Source: Bryobacteraceae bacterium (GTDB lineage: Bacteria; Acidobacteriota; Terriglobia; Bryobacterales; Bryobacteraceae). Taken from it: 40,706 nt of DNA. The translations under genes and the position numbers were made by a program. A model generated the notes under the pieces. The model saw nothing but the letters and a program-made list of their open reading frames with translations. It searched no databases and was not told the DNA's origin. Below are positions 33,337 through 40,706 of this stretch, piece after piece (within the stretch, counting starts at the first letter, position 1; the number at the start of each line of letters is the position of its first letter). The DNA is taken from positions 1-40,706 of the forward strand of contig JANXAE010000010.1 of assembly GCA_025062235.1 (NCBI GenBank), given 5' to 3'.

Positions 33337-35344
33337 CGTACCGGCGCTGGTCGTTTGCGCGGCGGTCTTCGCCGCCGAACCGTTCCTTTACTACGCGCCC
33401 CCAGGCTCGGATCCGTGGCCCGAGATCCTGGGCGCGGTCGGTCTGGTGCGCGCGACTTCCGCAGAGCAAGCCCGCATCGTCGTCCTCGGTGATGCATCCC
33501 CCGCGCCGGGCTGGGAAGAGCGAATGGCGGCCGGCGCCATTTTCGTCGTCGAAGGGGAATCGCCGCTGGCCGCAGCGTTGGGGATCCGAAGTTCGGGCCG
33601 CCGGTTCGTCGCCCGCAGCGTGGAAGACCTGCACAGGCCGGCGTTGCGCGTCGTCTGGGAGCGCCCGGTCGAATTGCCAATCTTCACGCTGCCTGAAGAG
33701 GCGCGCCTGCTGGCCAGGGAGCGCTGGGAAAAAGCCCCGCTGGTGGCGGCGGTGCGTCGCGGCCGTGGCGGCGCTCTCTGGCTGGCCTGCCCGCCGGGCA
33801 AGACGCCGTATGCCCGCTTCCCGTACCTCCTTCAGGCTCTGGCCGATCTCGGCTTGGAGCCACCCCTGGCGAGCCGGCGCCTGTGGGCCTTCTTCGACTC
33901 CTCGTACCGGTCGCGCGTGGATCTCGATTACTTCGCGCGCCGCTGGCGTCGGACCGGCATCGCCGCCCTGCACGTCGCCGCGTGGCACTTCTTTGAGCCC
34001 GACCCCGAGCGGGACGCCTATTTGAAGCGTCTCATCGAGGCCTGTCACCGCAACGCGGTGCTCGTGTACGCATGGCTGGAGCTGCCTCACGTCAGCGAGC
34101 GCTTCTGGCAGCAGCACCCCCAATGGCGCGAGAAGACGGCGCTGCTTCAGGACGCGCATCTGGACTGGCGCAAGCTCATGAATCTGGCCAACCCCGATTG
34201 CGCGCGCGCCGTACGCGCAGGCGTACGGCAACTGATCGAACGGTTCGATTTCGATGGCGTAAACCTGGCCGAGCTCTACTTCGAATCGCTCGAAGGCGCG
34301 GCCAACCCGGCGCGCTTCACTCCCATGAACGACGACGTGCGGCGGGAGTTCCGCGCGCTGGCCGGTTTCGACCCCCTCGAACTGTTCCAGCCGGATTCGC
34401 CCCGCCATCTTTCGCGCAACCCGCAAGGGCTGGCCGCCTTCCTCGACTACCGGGCGCGGCTGGCGGCCCGGCTGCAGCGCGAGTGGATTGCGGAGCTCGA
34501 GTCCCTGCGCTCGTCACGGCCCCATCTCGATCTGGCGCTCACGCACGTGGACGACCGTTTCGACACGCGCATGCGCGAGGCTGTGGGCGCGGATGCGGCG
34601 GCGCTGCTACCCCTGCTCGAGCGGCACGCGTTCACCTTCCTGGTCGAAGATCCGGCCACCGTCTGGCACCTGGGACCCCAGCGTTATCGTGAGATCGCAC
34701 GCCGCTACCAGGAGCTCACCCCGCGCTGGGAGCGGTTGGGCGTGGACATCAACATCGTCGAGCGATACCAGGACGTCTATCCCACGAAGCAACAAACCGG
34801 GACGGAGCTGTTTCTGCTGGTGCGGGCCGCGGCGGAGGCTTTCCCGCGCGTCGCCCTTTACTTCGAACGCTCACTGCTCGAGCCCGATCTGCCTCTGCTG
34901 CCGGCCGCAGCCGCGCCCGCCCGCCGGCTCGAGCGACGCGGCGGGCGGCTGCTGGTGGAGGCCCAGCAACCGCTCGGGGTGCGCTGGCGCGGGCCCGTGC
35001 GCGTGAACGGAAAGCCCTGGCCGGCCCGCGACGACGAAACCGTATGGTTGCCAGCGGGCCTGCATGTGCTGGAGCAAGCCGGCGATCCGGTCGCCGTGCG
35101 GTTGCTCGATCTGAACGCTGAGCTGTTAGCCGCCGAGGCGCTGCCCGGCGGCCTGGAGTTCGCCTATCGCAGCTCCTCGCGGGCCATTGCAGTGCTCGAT
35201 CGCGCGCCGGTGGCGATCGAAGTGGACGGCGAGCCAGCGCGCCTGCCCGTGATCGAGGACCGGGGTCGCTTCCTCGTGTTCGCTCCACGCGGCCGGCACC
35301 TGGTTGCGGTCCGGGTGGAGCCTCCCTCGCGGTTGTTAAACTGA
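33320..35344 (+). CDS. Exported GH10-like TIM-barrel protein (PgaB-like)
   Basis: A 674-residue exported protein with a signal peptide to about residue 19 (VVCAAVFAAEP). Residues about 25-185 form an alpha/beta domain that may be a ThuA/amidotransferase relative. Residues about 190-500 resemble the GH10-like barrel found in PgaB and GHL10 proteins: LWAFFDSSYRSRVDLDYFAR, then LIEACHRNAVLVYAWLELPH, and NPDCARAVRAGVRQLIERFD leading into FDGVNLAELYFES. The C-terminus is beta-rich with no clear family. The start ATG lies inside the previous gene (17-nt overlap), so the two are coupled. By analogy it would bind or cut the polymer exported by the partner TPR barrel. That is inference. Confidence 0.72.
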   Translation: MRFPGSVPALVVCAAVFAAEPFLYYAPPGSDPWPEILGAVGLVRATSAEQARIVVLGDASPAPGWEERMAAGAIFVVEGESPLAAALGIRSSGRRFVARSVEDLHRPALRVVWERPVELPIFTLPEEARLLARERWEKAPLVAAVRRGRGGALWLACPPGKTPYARFPYLLQALADLGLEPPLASRRLWAFFDSSYRSRVDLDYFARRWRRTGIAALHVAAWHFFEPDPERDAYLKRLIEACHRNAVLVYAWLELPHVSERFWQQHPQWREKTALLQDAHLDWRKLMNLANPDCARAVRAGVRQLIERFDFDGVNLAELYFESLEGAANPARFTPMNDDVRREFRALAGFDPLELFQPDSPRHLSRNPQGLAAFLDYRARLAARLQREWIAELESLRSSRPHLDLALTHVDDRFDTRMREAVGADAAALLPLLERHAFTFLVEDPATVWHLGPQRYREIARRYQELTPRWERLGVDINIVERYQDVYPTKQQTGTELFLLVRAAAEAFPRVALYFERSLLEPDLPLLPAAAAPARRLERRGGRLLVEAQQPLGVRWRGPVRVNGKPWPARDDETVWLPAGLHVLEQAGDPVAVRLLDLNAELLAAEALPGGLEFAYRSSSRAIAVLDRAPVAIEVDGEPARLPVIEDRGRFLVFAPRGRHLVAVRVEPPSRLLN

Positions 35345-35391
35345 AGGTTCCGGGGGCGCGCCTCGACAACCGGGCGGCCCGGCCGCGACTC

Positions 35392-36018
35392 ATGTTCAGA
35401 TCGCTTTCGTTCACGCTGTTGCTTGCGCTTTCGCTCTGCGCCCAGACCTGGGAAGTCAATTTCTCGCGCGTCTCCTCCAAGATCAGCGACGCGCCTTTGG
35501 GTACGTTGAATGACAAGAACAAGAAGGACGACGACACGCGCCTGGTGGGCCAGTACGGCCATGGCGTGCGCATCACGTACAACACCCGCGGCTACTACGG
35601 CCACGAGATCGGCTACATCCGCACGCGCGCCATCTTTCAGACCAAGATCCGCCCGGACGCCAAGACCTTCCAACTGAAGGAGGAGCGCGTCTGGGTGCAG
35701 TCGGGCTTTTACACCTTCCTGATGTACTGCATGCCGCGGGGCGAGCGTTGGCGGCCCTACATCGCCGTCGGCTTGCAGGCTCACCAATACGGCGCCCCGA
35801 AGAAGATCCCCGAGTTCGACACCGGACCCACGCGCAACTACGGCGTCAACTACGGGCTGGGCCTCAAGCTCCATCTGATTCCGCACTCGGTGATCCGCTT
35901 CGATTTCCGCGATCACTTCGGCGGCAAGCCGTACGACCTCACCTTCGAAGATCCCATGAAATCGGGAGGCATCCTGCGCAGCATGGAGCTGTCGGCGGGA
36001 ATCGGGATCACCTTCTAA
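35392..36018 (+). CDS. Small outer-membrane beta-barrel protein
   Basis: A 208-residue exported protein; signal peptide to about residue 18 (LLLALSLCAQ). The mature chain shows about eight amphipathic strands (GVRITYNTRGYYGHEIGYIR, WRPYIAVGLQAHQYGAP, NYGVNYGLGLKLHLI, SVIRFDFRDHFG) and ends in a terminal Phe (GIGITF). It fits an OmpA/opacity-type eight-stranded barrel. It follows the GH10-like gene by 47 bp on the same strand and may be the third gene of that unit. No specific function is evident. Confidence 0.75.
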   Translation: MFRSLSFTLLLALSLCAQTWEVNFSRVSSKISDAPLGTLNDKNKKDDDTRLVGQYGHGVRITYNTRGYYGHEIGYIRTRAIFQTKIRPDAKTFQLKEERVWVQSGFYTFLMYCMPRGERWRPYIAVGLQAHQYGAPKKIPEFDTGPTRNYGVNYGLGLKLHLIPHSVIRFDFRDHFGGKPYDLTFEDPMKSGGILRSMELSAGIGITF

Positions 36019-36052
36019 GTTCACCGACGCGGCGGCCCTCGCGCAAAAAAGC

Positions 36053-36082
36053 TTGCGGGTCCGACGTGAGCAGTGTTATGTT
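36053..36082 (+). promoter_or_regulatory. Promoter of the MgtA-type ATPase transcript
   Basis: TTGCGG (36053-36058), an 18-bp spacer and TATGTT (36077-36082), preceded by TGT as an extended -10. Transcription should start near 36089, giving a leader of about 400 nt before the ATPase ATG. Confidence 0.5.
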
Positions 36083-36112
36083 CGAGGAAGGGTATCCGGA
36101 AAGGAGCCCGTT

Positions 36113-36241
36113 GTGAGCATGGATACCGGCAACGACAGCGATCGAGGAGACGAGCGGGCGAACGCCCCTGGGATTCGTCAGCGCAAGAAGTCTCCGCACG
36201 CCGCCGCTGCTGGGTTCCCCCCGAGATCTCCTTCCCGCTGA
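36113..36241 (+). CDS. Possible 42-residue leader peptide
   Basis: GTG at 36113 follows AAGGAG (36101-36106) by six bases, the best ribosome site in the region, and the frame closes with TGA at 36239-36241. The peptide has an acidic start (MDTGNDSDRGDER), a basic middle (RQRKK) and a proline-containing end (GFPPRSPSR). Leader peptides of magnesium transporter genes such as MgtL are known to be rich in acidic and proline residues, because ribosomes falter there at low magnesium. The likeness is in composition and position only; there is no sequence homology that I can show. It may also be chance. Confidence 0.4.
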   Translation: MSMDTGNDSDRGDERANAPGIRQRKKSPHAAAAGFPPRSPSR

Positions 36242-36370
36242 GATGCCGGACGGGCCCAGCGCGGCGAGTCGAGGAGGCCGAGCTGGGCTGAGCAGCGTCC
36301 CGGCGTAGCACGCTCTCCTTTCGTTGTTTCCTTGCCACGCGTGGATGGGGTGGCTAGTGGCGATCCCGCG

Positions 36371-36432
36371 GGCCTGACGGCCAGCAGGAAGGGGGCGCTC
36401 TGAGTTCTCGCGCTCTCCTGCGTAGGCTGGCC
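36371..36432 (+). promoter_or_regulatory. Competing hairpins in the ATPase leader
   Basis: Hairpin A pairs GGCC (36371-36374) with GGCC (36379-36382) around TGAC. Hairpin B pairs GGCCAGC (36379-36385) with GCTGGCC (36426-36432). They share 36379-36382, so only one can form at a time, as in attenuators. A further stem GGCTGC/GCAGCC (36446-36451, 36455-36460) stands just before the ATPase ribosome site. Confidence 0.4.
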
Positions 36433-36485
36433 AGGACTGCGGTGCGGCTGCGAGGCAGCCAGACTCGATCGAGGGAGTGTGCACG

Positions 36486-39134
36486 ATGCTCGTGTCGTTC
36501 GGCAACAAGGCAAGGGGTATGATCCGCCGGCGTCGCGCCGGCGGGAACGATGCACAGGTGCCCTGGGCGGGCAAGGATCCCGCATTGCTGATTCATTCCG
36601 AGGTATCCGAGGTCCTGGAGGCCCTGGGCACCTCGTGGGAGGGCCTTGGCACGGACGAGGCTCGTGAGCGGCTGGCACGATACGGCGCGAACACGGTCGT
36701 GCGGGAGAAGGCTCCCAGATGGTGGAACCATCTCTGGGACGCCTTCAACAACGCTTTCATTCTCCTGCTCCTGGTACTGGCAGGCATCGCGGCGTTGACG
36801 GGGGACATGGACGCAGTGTTCATCATCTGCACCATGGTGGTCATCAGCGTCGTGCTGCGCTTCGTGCAGGAGTACCGCTCGACCCGCGCCGCCGAGCAGC
36901 TCAAGCAGATGGTCGGCACCACAGCTACGGTCACGCGCGACGGGGCGCGGCGTGAGGTTCCGGTCGAGGAACTGGTGCCCGGGGACATCGTCCATCTTTC
37001 CGCGGGCGACATGGTTCCGGCGGACCTCCGGTTGATCGCCAGCAAGGACCTCTTCGTGAGCCAAGCGGCGCTGACGGGGGAGTCGGTTCCCGTGGAGAAA
37101 ATGGCCCAGGGCACCCCGGCCGCCGATGGCAGCCTGCTGGATCAGCCGCGGCTTTGCTTCATGGGCACCAACGTGGTGAGCGGTACCGGAGCCGGCGCGG
37201 TGGTCTCGACCGGAACGAACACTTATTTCGGCGCTCTCGCCCGGCATGTCGTCGCTAGTCGCCGGGTGGAGACGGAGTTCGACCGCGGCATCAGCCGTGT
37301 CAGCCTCCTGCTGATACGTTTCACTCTCGTCATGGTGCCGGTCGTCTTCCTCGTCAATGGCTTGACCAAGGGTGACTGGACCCAGGCATTCTTTTTCGCC
37401 GTTTCCGTGGCCGTGGGCCTGACGCCGGAAATGCTGCCCATGGTGGTGACGGCAACTCTGGCCCGCGGCGCCGTCAACATGTCGCGCAAGAAAGTCATCG
37501 TGAAGCGGCTCCCTGCGATCCAGGACCTCGGCGCCATGAACGTGCTTTGTTCCGACAAGACAGGCACCCTTACTCAGGACAAGGTGATCCTGGTGCGGTA
37601 TCTCGACATCCGTGGCCGGGACTCCGAGAAGGTGCTACAGCTCGGCTACCTGAACAGTTACTACCAAACCGGGCTCAAGAACCTGTTGGACCGCGCGATC
37701 CTCGAGCACGCCGAACTGCAAGAGAACCTCCGGCTGGCCACCGACTACCGATTGGTGGACGAGATTCCCTTCGATTTCAGCCGGCGGCGGATGTCCGTGT
37801 GCGTGGAGACGGAAAAGCGGGAAGAACTGCTCATCACCAAAGGCGCCATCGAGGAAATGCTGGAAGTCTGCGAATACGTGGAAATCGACCGCAAACCCTA
37901 TCCACTGGACGAGCACCGCAGGGAAACCGCCCGCAAGCTCGTTCGTGAACTCAACGAGGAGGGCTTTCGCGTGATCGCCATCGCGTTCCGGCGCTTTCCC
38001 CTAGGCCGCGGGCGCTACACGCGGGAGGACGAACGGGGGATGACGCTGGCTGGCTTCATGGCCTTCCTGGATCCTCCCAAGGATTCGGCAGCGCCCGCCA
38101 TCCGCGCGCTCCAGGAACACGGGGTGGAGGTCAAGGTCATCTCGGGCGACAACGAGGTGGTCACGGCTCGGGTGTGCCGCGAGGTAGGCCTCGAGATCCG
38201 CGGCATCCTGCTCGGTCCGGAAATGGCACGCATGAGCGACGAGGAGCTCACCGAGGCCGTACAGAAGAACAACGTCTTCGCACGGGTTCCGCCCGAGGGC
38301 AAAGCGCGCATCGTCCGCGCCTTGCAGGCGGCGGGCAACGTGGTGGGCTTTCTCGGGGACGGCATCAACGACGCGCCCGCCATCAAGCAGGCCGACGTGG
38401 GCATCTCGGTAAACACCGCCGTGGACATCGCCCGCGAATCGGCCGACGTGATTCTGCTGGAGAAGAGCCTGATGGTGCTCGAGGAGGGCGTGCTCGAAGG
38501 CCGCCGCACCTTCGGCAACGTTTACAAGTACATCCGCATGGGCACCAGCTCGAACTTCGGCAACGTGTTCAGCGTCCTCGGCGCCAGTGCCTGGCTGCCA
38601 TTCCTGCCCATGCAACCCGTACAACTGTTGACCCAGAACCTTCTGTACGACCTTTCCCAAACCGCCATACCCTTCGACCGCATGGACGAGGAATACCTGA
38701 AAGTGCCGCGGCGCTGGGAGGCCTCCGGCATCGCCCGCTTCATGCTCTTCATGGGCCCGGTCTCCTCGATCTTCGACTACGTTACCTTCTGTCTGATGTG
38801 GTTCTTCTTCTGGGCGCGGACCCCGGAGACACAGTCGCTGTTCCAGTCCGGATGGTTCGTGGAGGGCCTGCTCTCGCAAACGCTGATCGTGCACATCATC
38901 CGCACGCACAAAGTGCCATTCCTGGAGAGTCGCGCTGCGCCGCCGCTGGCCCTACTGACGGCCTTGGTGATGCTAGCGGGGCTGCTGATCCCGTTTTCCG
39001 GCTTCGGCAGGACGATCGGCTTGCAACCGCTGCCACCCGTCTACTTCCCGTTCCTGGTCCTGATCCTGGCGAGTTACGTGTTTTTGGCGCAGATCGTCAA
39101 GAACTGGTACGCGCGGCGTTACGGCTACTGGTGA
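36486..39134 (+). CDS. mgtA: Magnesium-translocating P-type ATPase
   Basis: An 882-residue inner-membrane type IIIB P-type ATPase (E. coli MgtA is 898), importing Mg2+ at the cost of ATP. Landmarks are the actuator TGES (197-200), phosphorylation site D357 in CSDKTGTLT, hinge GDGINDAP (624-631), and membrane helices M1-M10. The segments MGTSSNFGNVFSVLGASAWL and NLLYDLSQTAIPFDRMD are diagnostic of the MgtA/MgtB group and carry the ion-site Asn/Asp residues. The N-terminus begins with a basic stretch (RRRR), as in MgtA. I choose ATG at 36486 because GAGGGAG (36471-36477) is 8 nt upstream; a GTG at 36477 lies within that site. The stop overlaps the convergent neighbour by ten bases. Confidence 0.95.
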   Translation: MLVSFGNKARGMIRRRRAGGNDAQVPWAGKDPALLIHSEVSEVLEALGTSWEGLGTDEARERLARYGANTVVREKAPRWWNHLWDAFNNAFILLLLVLAGIAALTGDMDAVFIICTMVVISVVLRFVQEYRSTRAAEQLKQMVGTTATVTRDGARREVPVEELVPGDIVHLSAGDMVPADLRLIASKDLFVSQAALTGESVPVEKMAQGTPAADGSLLDQPRLCFMGTNVVSGTGAGAVVSTGTNTYFGALARHVVASRRVETEFDRGISRVSLLLIRFTLVMVPVVFLVNGLTKGDWTQAFFFAVSVAVGLTPEMLPMVVTATLARGAVNMSRKKVIVKRLPAIQDLGAMNVLCSDKTGTLTQDKVILVRYLDIRGRDSEKVLQLGYLNSYYQTGLKNLLDRAILEHAELQENLRLATDYRLVDEIPFDFSRRRMSVCVETEKREELLITKGAIEEMLEVCEYVEIDRKPYPLDEHRRETARKLVRELNEEGFRVIAIAFRRFPLGRGRYTREDERGMTLAGFMAFLDPPKDSAAPAIRALQEHGVEVKVISGDNEVVTARVCREVGLEIRGILLGPEMARMSDEELTEAVQKNNVFARVPPEGKARIVRALQAAGNVVGFLGDGINDAPAIKQADVGISVNTAVDIARESADVILLEKSLMVLEEGVLEGRRTFGNVYKYIRMGTSSNFGNVFSVLGASAWLPFLPMQPVQLLTQNLLYDLSQTAIPFDRMDEEYLKVPRRWEASGIARFMLFMGPVSSIFDYVTFCLMWFFFWARTPETQSLFQSGWFVEGLLSQTLIVHIIRTHKVPFLESRAAPPLALLTALVMLAGLLIPFSGFGRTIGLQPLPPVYFPFLVLILASYVFLAQIVKNWYARRYGYW

Positions 39135-39757
39135 GCGCGCGGCACCGGTCGGCCCCAGACCTCGATCCAGTCAATCCGCGTGCAGGCCGCCGAGCCTCCG
39201 CCGACCATCAGGTCCGTCCAGCCGATTTCGTCCACGCGGCCGAGATCCGGATTGGGCACCCAATCCCCTTCGATGACGTTCTTGATGTCGAGCCGGCGCC
39301 AGCGCAGATCAGCGACGTTGAACTCGCGTTCGCGCCAGTCCGCCGAGGCCGGGTCCGATTGATCGCTCACCAGCCAGGTGCCGTCTGCCAGCTTGAGAAT
39401 GATCCGGGCCTCGCGGAAGCCCGATTGCTTCGATCGCCAGCGAATCTTGGCCAGACCGGTCAAATCCACCATCGCGTTCTTGTGACGCAGACTTACGGCC
39501 CAGTTGCCGGTGGCTTGCCCGGACCACACATAGTAGGGGTCGTCGGCGGGCTTGTCGTGGTGGCTCTTCTTGATCTGAGCGGCACCGGGACCGTGCAGCG
39601 AGAGGATCAGATCCGGGTTGGCGATGTGGGACTGGGTGATGGGGGTCTCCGGCGGCGTTTCCTTGAAATCTTCGCGGAAGAACAGGCCGGGCCGTTGTTG
39701 GGCGCCGGCCATCGCAACAAGGATGACGGTCAGCCAGGGGGCCTTCACGCCGTACAT
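39125..39757 (-). CDS. Secreted hypothetical protein, jelly-roll-like
   Basis: A 210-residue protein with a clear signal peptide (KAPWLTVILVAMAGAQQ). The mature part is about 190 residues and looks like a beta-sandwich of the carbohydrate-binding or laminin-G kind: LFFREDFKETPPETPITQSH, NWAVSLRHKNAMVDLTGLAK, then IDWIEVWG at the end, where such folds often close. No catalytic motif is visible. Two starts are possible: ATG at 39757 behind GAGGG, or GTG at 39748 that lies 7 nt after TACAAT (39761-39756) and would be leaderless. Similar proteins in planctomycetes and acidobacteria accompany glycan-degrading enzymes, but none is adjacent here. Confidence 0.68.
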   Translation of the reverse strand: MYGVKAPWLTVILVAMAGAQQRPGLFFREDFKETPPETPITQSHIANPDLILSLHGPGAAQIKKSHHDKPADDPYYVWSGQATGNWAVSLRHKNAMVDLTGLAKIRWRSKQSGFREARIILKLADGTWLVSDQSDPASADWREREFNVADLRWRRLDIKNVIEGDWVPNPDLGRVDEIGWTDLMVGGGSAACTRIDWIEVWGRPVPRAHQ

Positions 39758-40021
39758 TGTACCCTCGGCGATACAGCCCCGAGGCGCGGCGCCTTCCACC
39801 GGGGATCGGCTGCGGCGGCCGCTGCCGGACCGCGCAGGGTCGAGGCCGCCGGAGCCGGCCAACTCCTCGGCGCCGGCGGGCGGCTGGCAGCCGCCCCGGA
39901 CGTTCGCCGGGCGCGCCGCCGCTGCCCGGGTCGCGGTGCGATGCCGGTCGGGCGCGGGGTCCGTCCGCCGGCCCGCGGTCGCCTTGACAGGGGTTCGAGG
40001 AGTGTGTGATTATTCATAATG
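39758..40021. other. Divergent gap before argF
   Basis: 264 bp. The left 200 bp are extremely GC-rich with no supported gene. The right end turns AT-rich and holds the argF promoter and ARG boxes. Confidence 0.55.
39984..40013 (+). promoter_or_regulatory. argF promoter
   Basis: TTGACA (39984-39989), an 18-bp spacer and GATTAT (40008-40013), with TGT just upstream as an extended -10. The expected transcription start, 40019-40022, coincides with the ATG codons, and no ribosome site lies at a normal distance. This predicts a leaderless message. Confidence 0.6.
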
Positions 40022-40038
40022 ATGAATATTCATTCAAT
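40001..40038. promoter_or_regulatory. Two tandem ARG boxes (ArgR/AhrC operator)
   Basis: Compared with the 18-bp ARG box consensus WNTGAATWWWWATTCANW, the box at 40021-40038 (GATGAATATTCATTCAAT) fits all but two positions. The box at 40001-40018 (AGTGTGTGATTATTCATA) has an intact right half and three mismatches in the left. They are 2 bp apart, close to the 2-3 bp spacing of known ArgR operators. The pair covers the -10, the start site and the first codons, so arginine-dependent repression is likely. Confidence 0.75.
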
Positions 40039-40706
40039 CGCGCAGGCCTCTTCGCTTCCCCACCCGAGAGTGGCCGCACGGCGCTTCGCCTGGGATCTCG
40101 ACCTTTCGCAGGACGAGCTCGTCCAACTGCTCGAGCTGACTGCCGCTCTCAAGCGCACGCCCGCCGCCTACGCCCGCGCGCTCGAAGGCCGCTATCTCAG
40201 CCTGCTCTTCGAGAAGCCTTCCCTGCGCACGCGCTTGACCTTCGAGCTGGCCATCAAGCAACTGGGCGGTGACGCCGTTTTCTCGAACGGTCCCATCGCC
40301 GAGCGCGAGCCGCTCAAGGACGTCGCGCGCAACCTCGACCGCTGGACGCACGCCATCGTCGCGCGTGTATTCTCGCAACAGACCATCGAGGAGCTGGCAC
40401 GCTGGTCGTCGGTGCCCGTGATCAACGCTCTCAGCGACCTCTACCATCCCTGCCAGGCGCTGGCGGACGTCTTCACCCTGAAGGAGCGCTTCGGGGAGCT
40501 GCGCGGCCTGAAGCTGGCCTTCATCGGCGACGGCAACAACGTGGCGCACTCGCTGATGCTCACCGCACCTCGCCTGGGCATCGAGTTGGCGGTGGCCACG
40601 CCGCCGGGTTACGCACCCAATCCCGAGGTGGCCGTGGTGGCCACGGGCCTAGCCGCGGCTTCGGGAACCTCGCTGATGATCACCTGCGATCCGGCGGAAG
40701 CCCTGC
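40022..40706 (+). CDS. argF: Ornithine carbamoyltransferase, N-terminal part
   Basis: The first 228 residues of a cytoplasmic carbamoyltransferase; the gene runs off the right edge. It converts ornithine and carbamoyl phosphate to citrulline in arginine synthesis. The carbamoyl-phosphate loop reads FEKPSLRTR (SLRTR at 67-71 instead of STRTR). R115 (IVARVF) and HPCQALAD (142-149) follow, then the start of the ornithine domain, LAFIGDGNNVAHSL. HPCQ and this domain order favour ornithine rather than aspartate as second substrate; acetyl- or succinyl-ornithine variants also use SLRTR-like loops, and the deciding C-terminal motif is outside the window. ATG codons lie in frame at 40019 and 40022. 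Confidence 0.92.
   Translation, partial: MNIHSIAQASSLPHPRVAARRFAWDLDLSQDELVQLLELTAALKRTPAAYARALEGRYLSLLFEKPSLRTRLTFELAIKQLGGDAVFSNGPIAEREPLKDVARNLDRWTHAIVARVFSQQTIEELARWSSVPVINALSDLYHPCQALADVFTLKERFGELRGLKLAFIGDGNNVAHSLMLTAPRLGIELAVATPPGYAPNPEVAVVATGLAAASGTSLMITCDPAEAL

Larger units (their letters stand above)
36019..36485 (+). other. Long leader region of the MgtA-type ATPase gene
   Basis: 467 bp before the ATPase. It holds a promoter (36053-36082), a 42-codon reading frame with its own ribosome site (36113-36241), a perfect palindrome CCACGCGTGG (36335-36344), two mutually exclusive hairpins (36371-36432) and a hairpin just before the ATPase ribosome site (36446-36460). I tried to align the known M-box magnesium riboswitch by eye and could not. 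Confidence 0.55.

Noticed and set aside
36089-36485. M-box (ykoK) magnesium riboswitch
   Set aside because: I could not find its conserved core by eye; a covariance model search would settle it.
36021-36574. Antisense short frames in the mgtA leader
   Set aside because: No ribosome site or composition signal; only the plus-strand frame at 36113 has one.
39775-39980. Small genes in the GC-rich gap before argF
   Set aside because: Open frames in several phases at once, no ribosome site and no motif.

Overview
The window is about 40.7 kb of GC-rich, densely coding bacterial DNA. It most resembles an acidobacterium of the Solibacter/Bryobacter type. This rests on family content: two very large Oar-like TonB-dependent receptors with carboxypeptidase-regulatory N-domains, an M14 peptidase with an amidotransferase-like tail, a MerR-HTH/TPR fusion and a DUF5060 secreted hydrolase. 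No rRNA or other taxonomic marker is present, so the assignment is an inference. No insertion sequence, prophage or CRISPR array was seen.

Region 1 (1-16.6 kb) looks like an acid-sugar catabolic island. A plus-strand series holds the tail of an unknown gene, an arabinose/fucose-isomerase-like protein and an MFS carrier. After a 235-bp gap come a secreted DUF5060 hydrolase, an Asp/Glu-racemase-like protein, a second MFS carrier and a small exported protein, all with 1-4 nt overlaps. Facing them on the minus strand are a RuBisCO-like protein and a DUF1537 acid-sugar kinase, joined by an ATGA overlap. This pairing is known from 3-oxo-isoapionate (apiose) catabolism. Divergent from them lies a regulator that joins an IclR-type helix-turn-helix to a periplasmic-binding-protein-like sensor. 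Next come a TonB-dependent receptor, a tRNA-Leu(CAG) and a galactonate-dehydratase-like enolase-superfamily enzyme. The palindrome TTCCGC-N3-GCGGAA occurs upstream of the DUF5060 gene and of the receptor. A degenerate copy lies inside the regulator's own promoter. I read this as a local regulon: outer-membrane uptake, hydrolysis, inner-membrane uptake, then isomerase/kinase/RuBisCO-like breakdown.

Region 2 (16.6-26.3 kb, all minus strand) contains deoC, an exported aldo/keto reductase, a TrmJ/SpoU-type RNA methyltransferase and a 78-residue HMA-like protein as one cluster. A second Oar-like receptor and feoA-feoB (ferrous iron uptake) follow.

Region 3 (26.4-36.0 kb) is rich in envelope genes: the MerR-TPR fusion, an outer-membrane barrel built from two tandem copies of one unit, the M14 peptidase, and a three-gene set. 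That set is a TPR protein with a C-terminal barrel, an exported GH10-like TIM-barrel protein and a small outer-membrane barrel; its first two members recall the PgaA/PgaB layout of exopolysaccharide export.

Region 4 (36.0-40.7 kb) has an MgtA-type P-type ATPase behind a leader of about 400 nt that carries a 42-codon upstream ORF and two mutually exclusive hairpins. A secreted hypothetical protein and the start of argF follow. The argF promoter overlaps two tandem ARG boxes.

Several genes lack a Shine-Dalgarno sequence and have a -10-like hexamer 7-8 nt before the start codon, which suggests leaderless transcripts.
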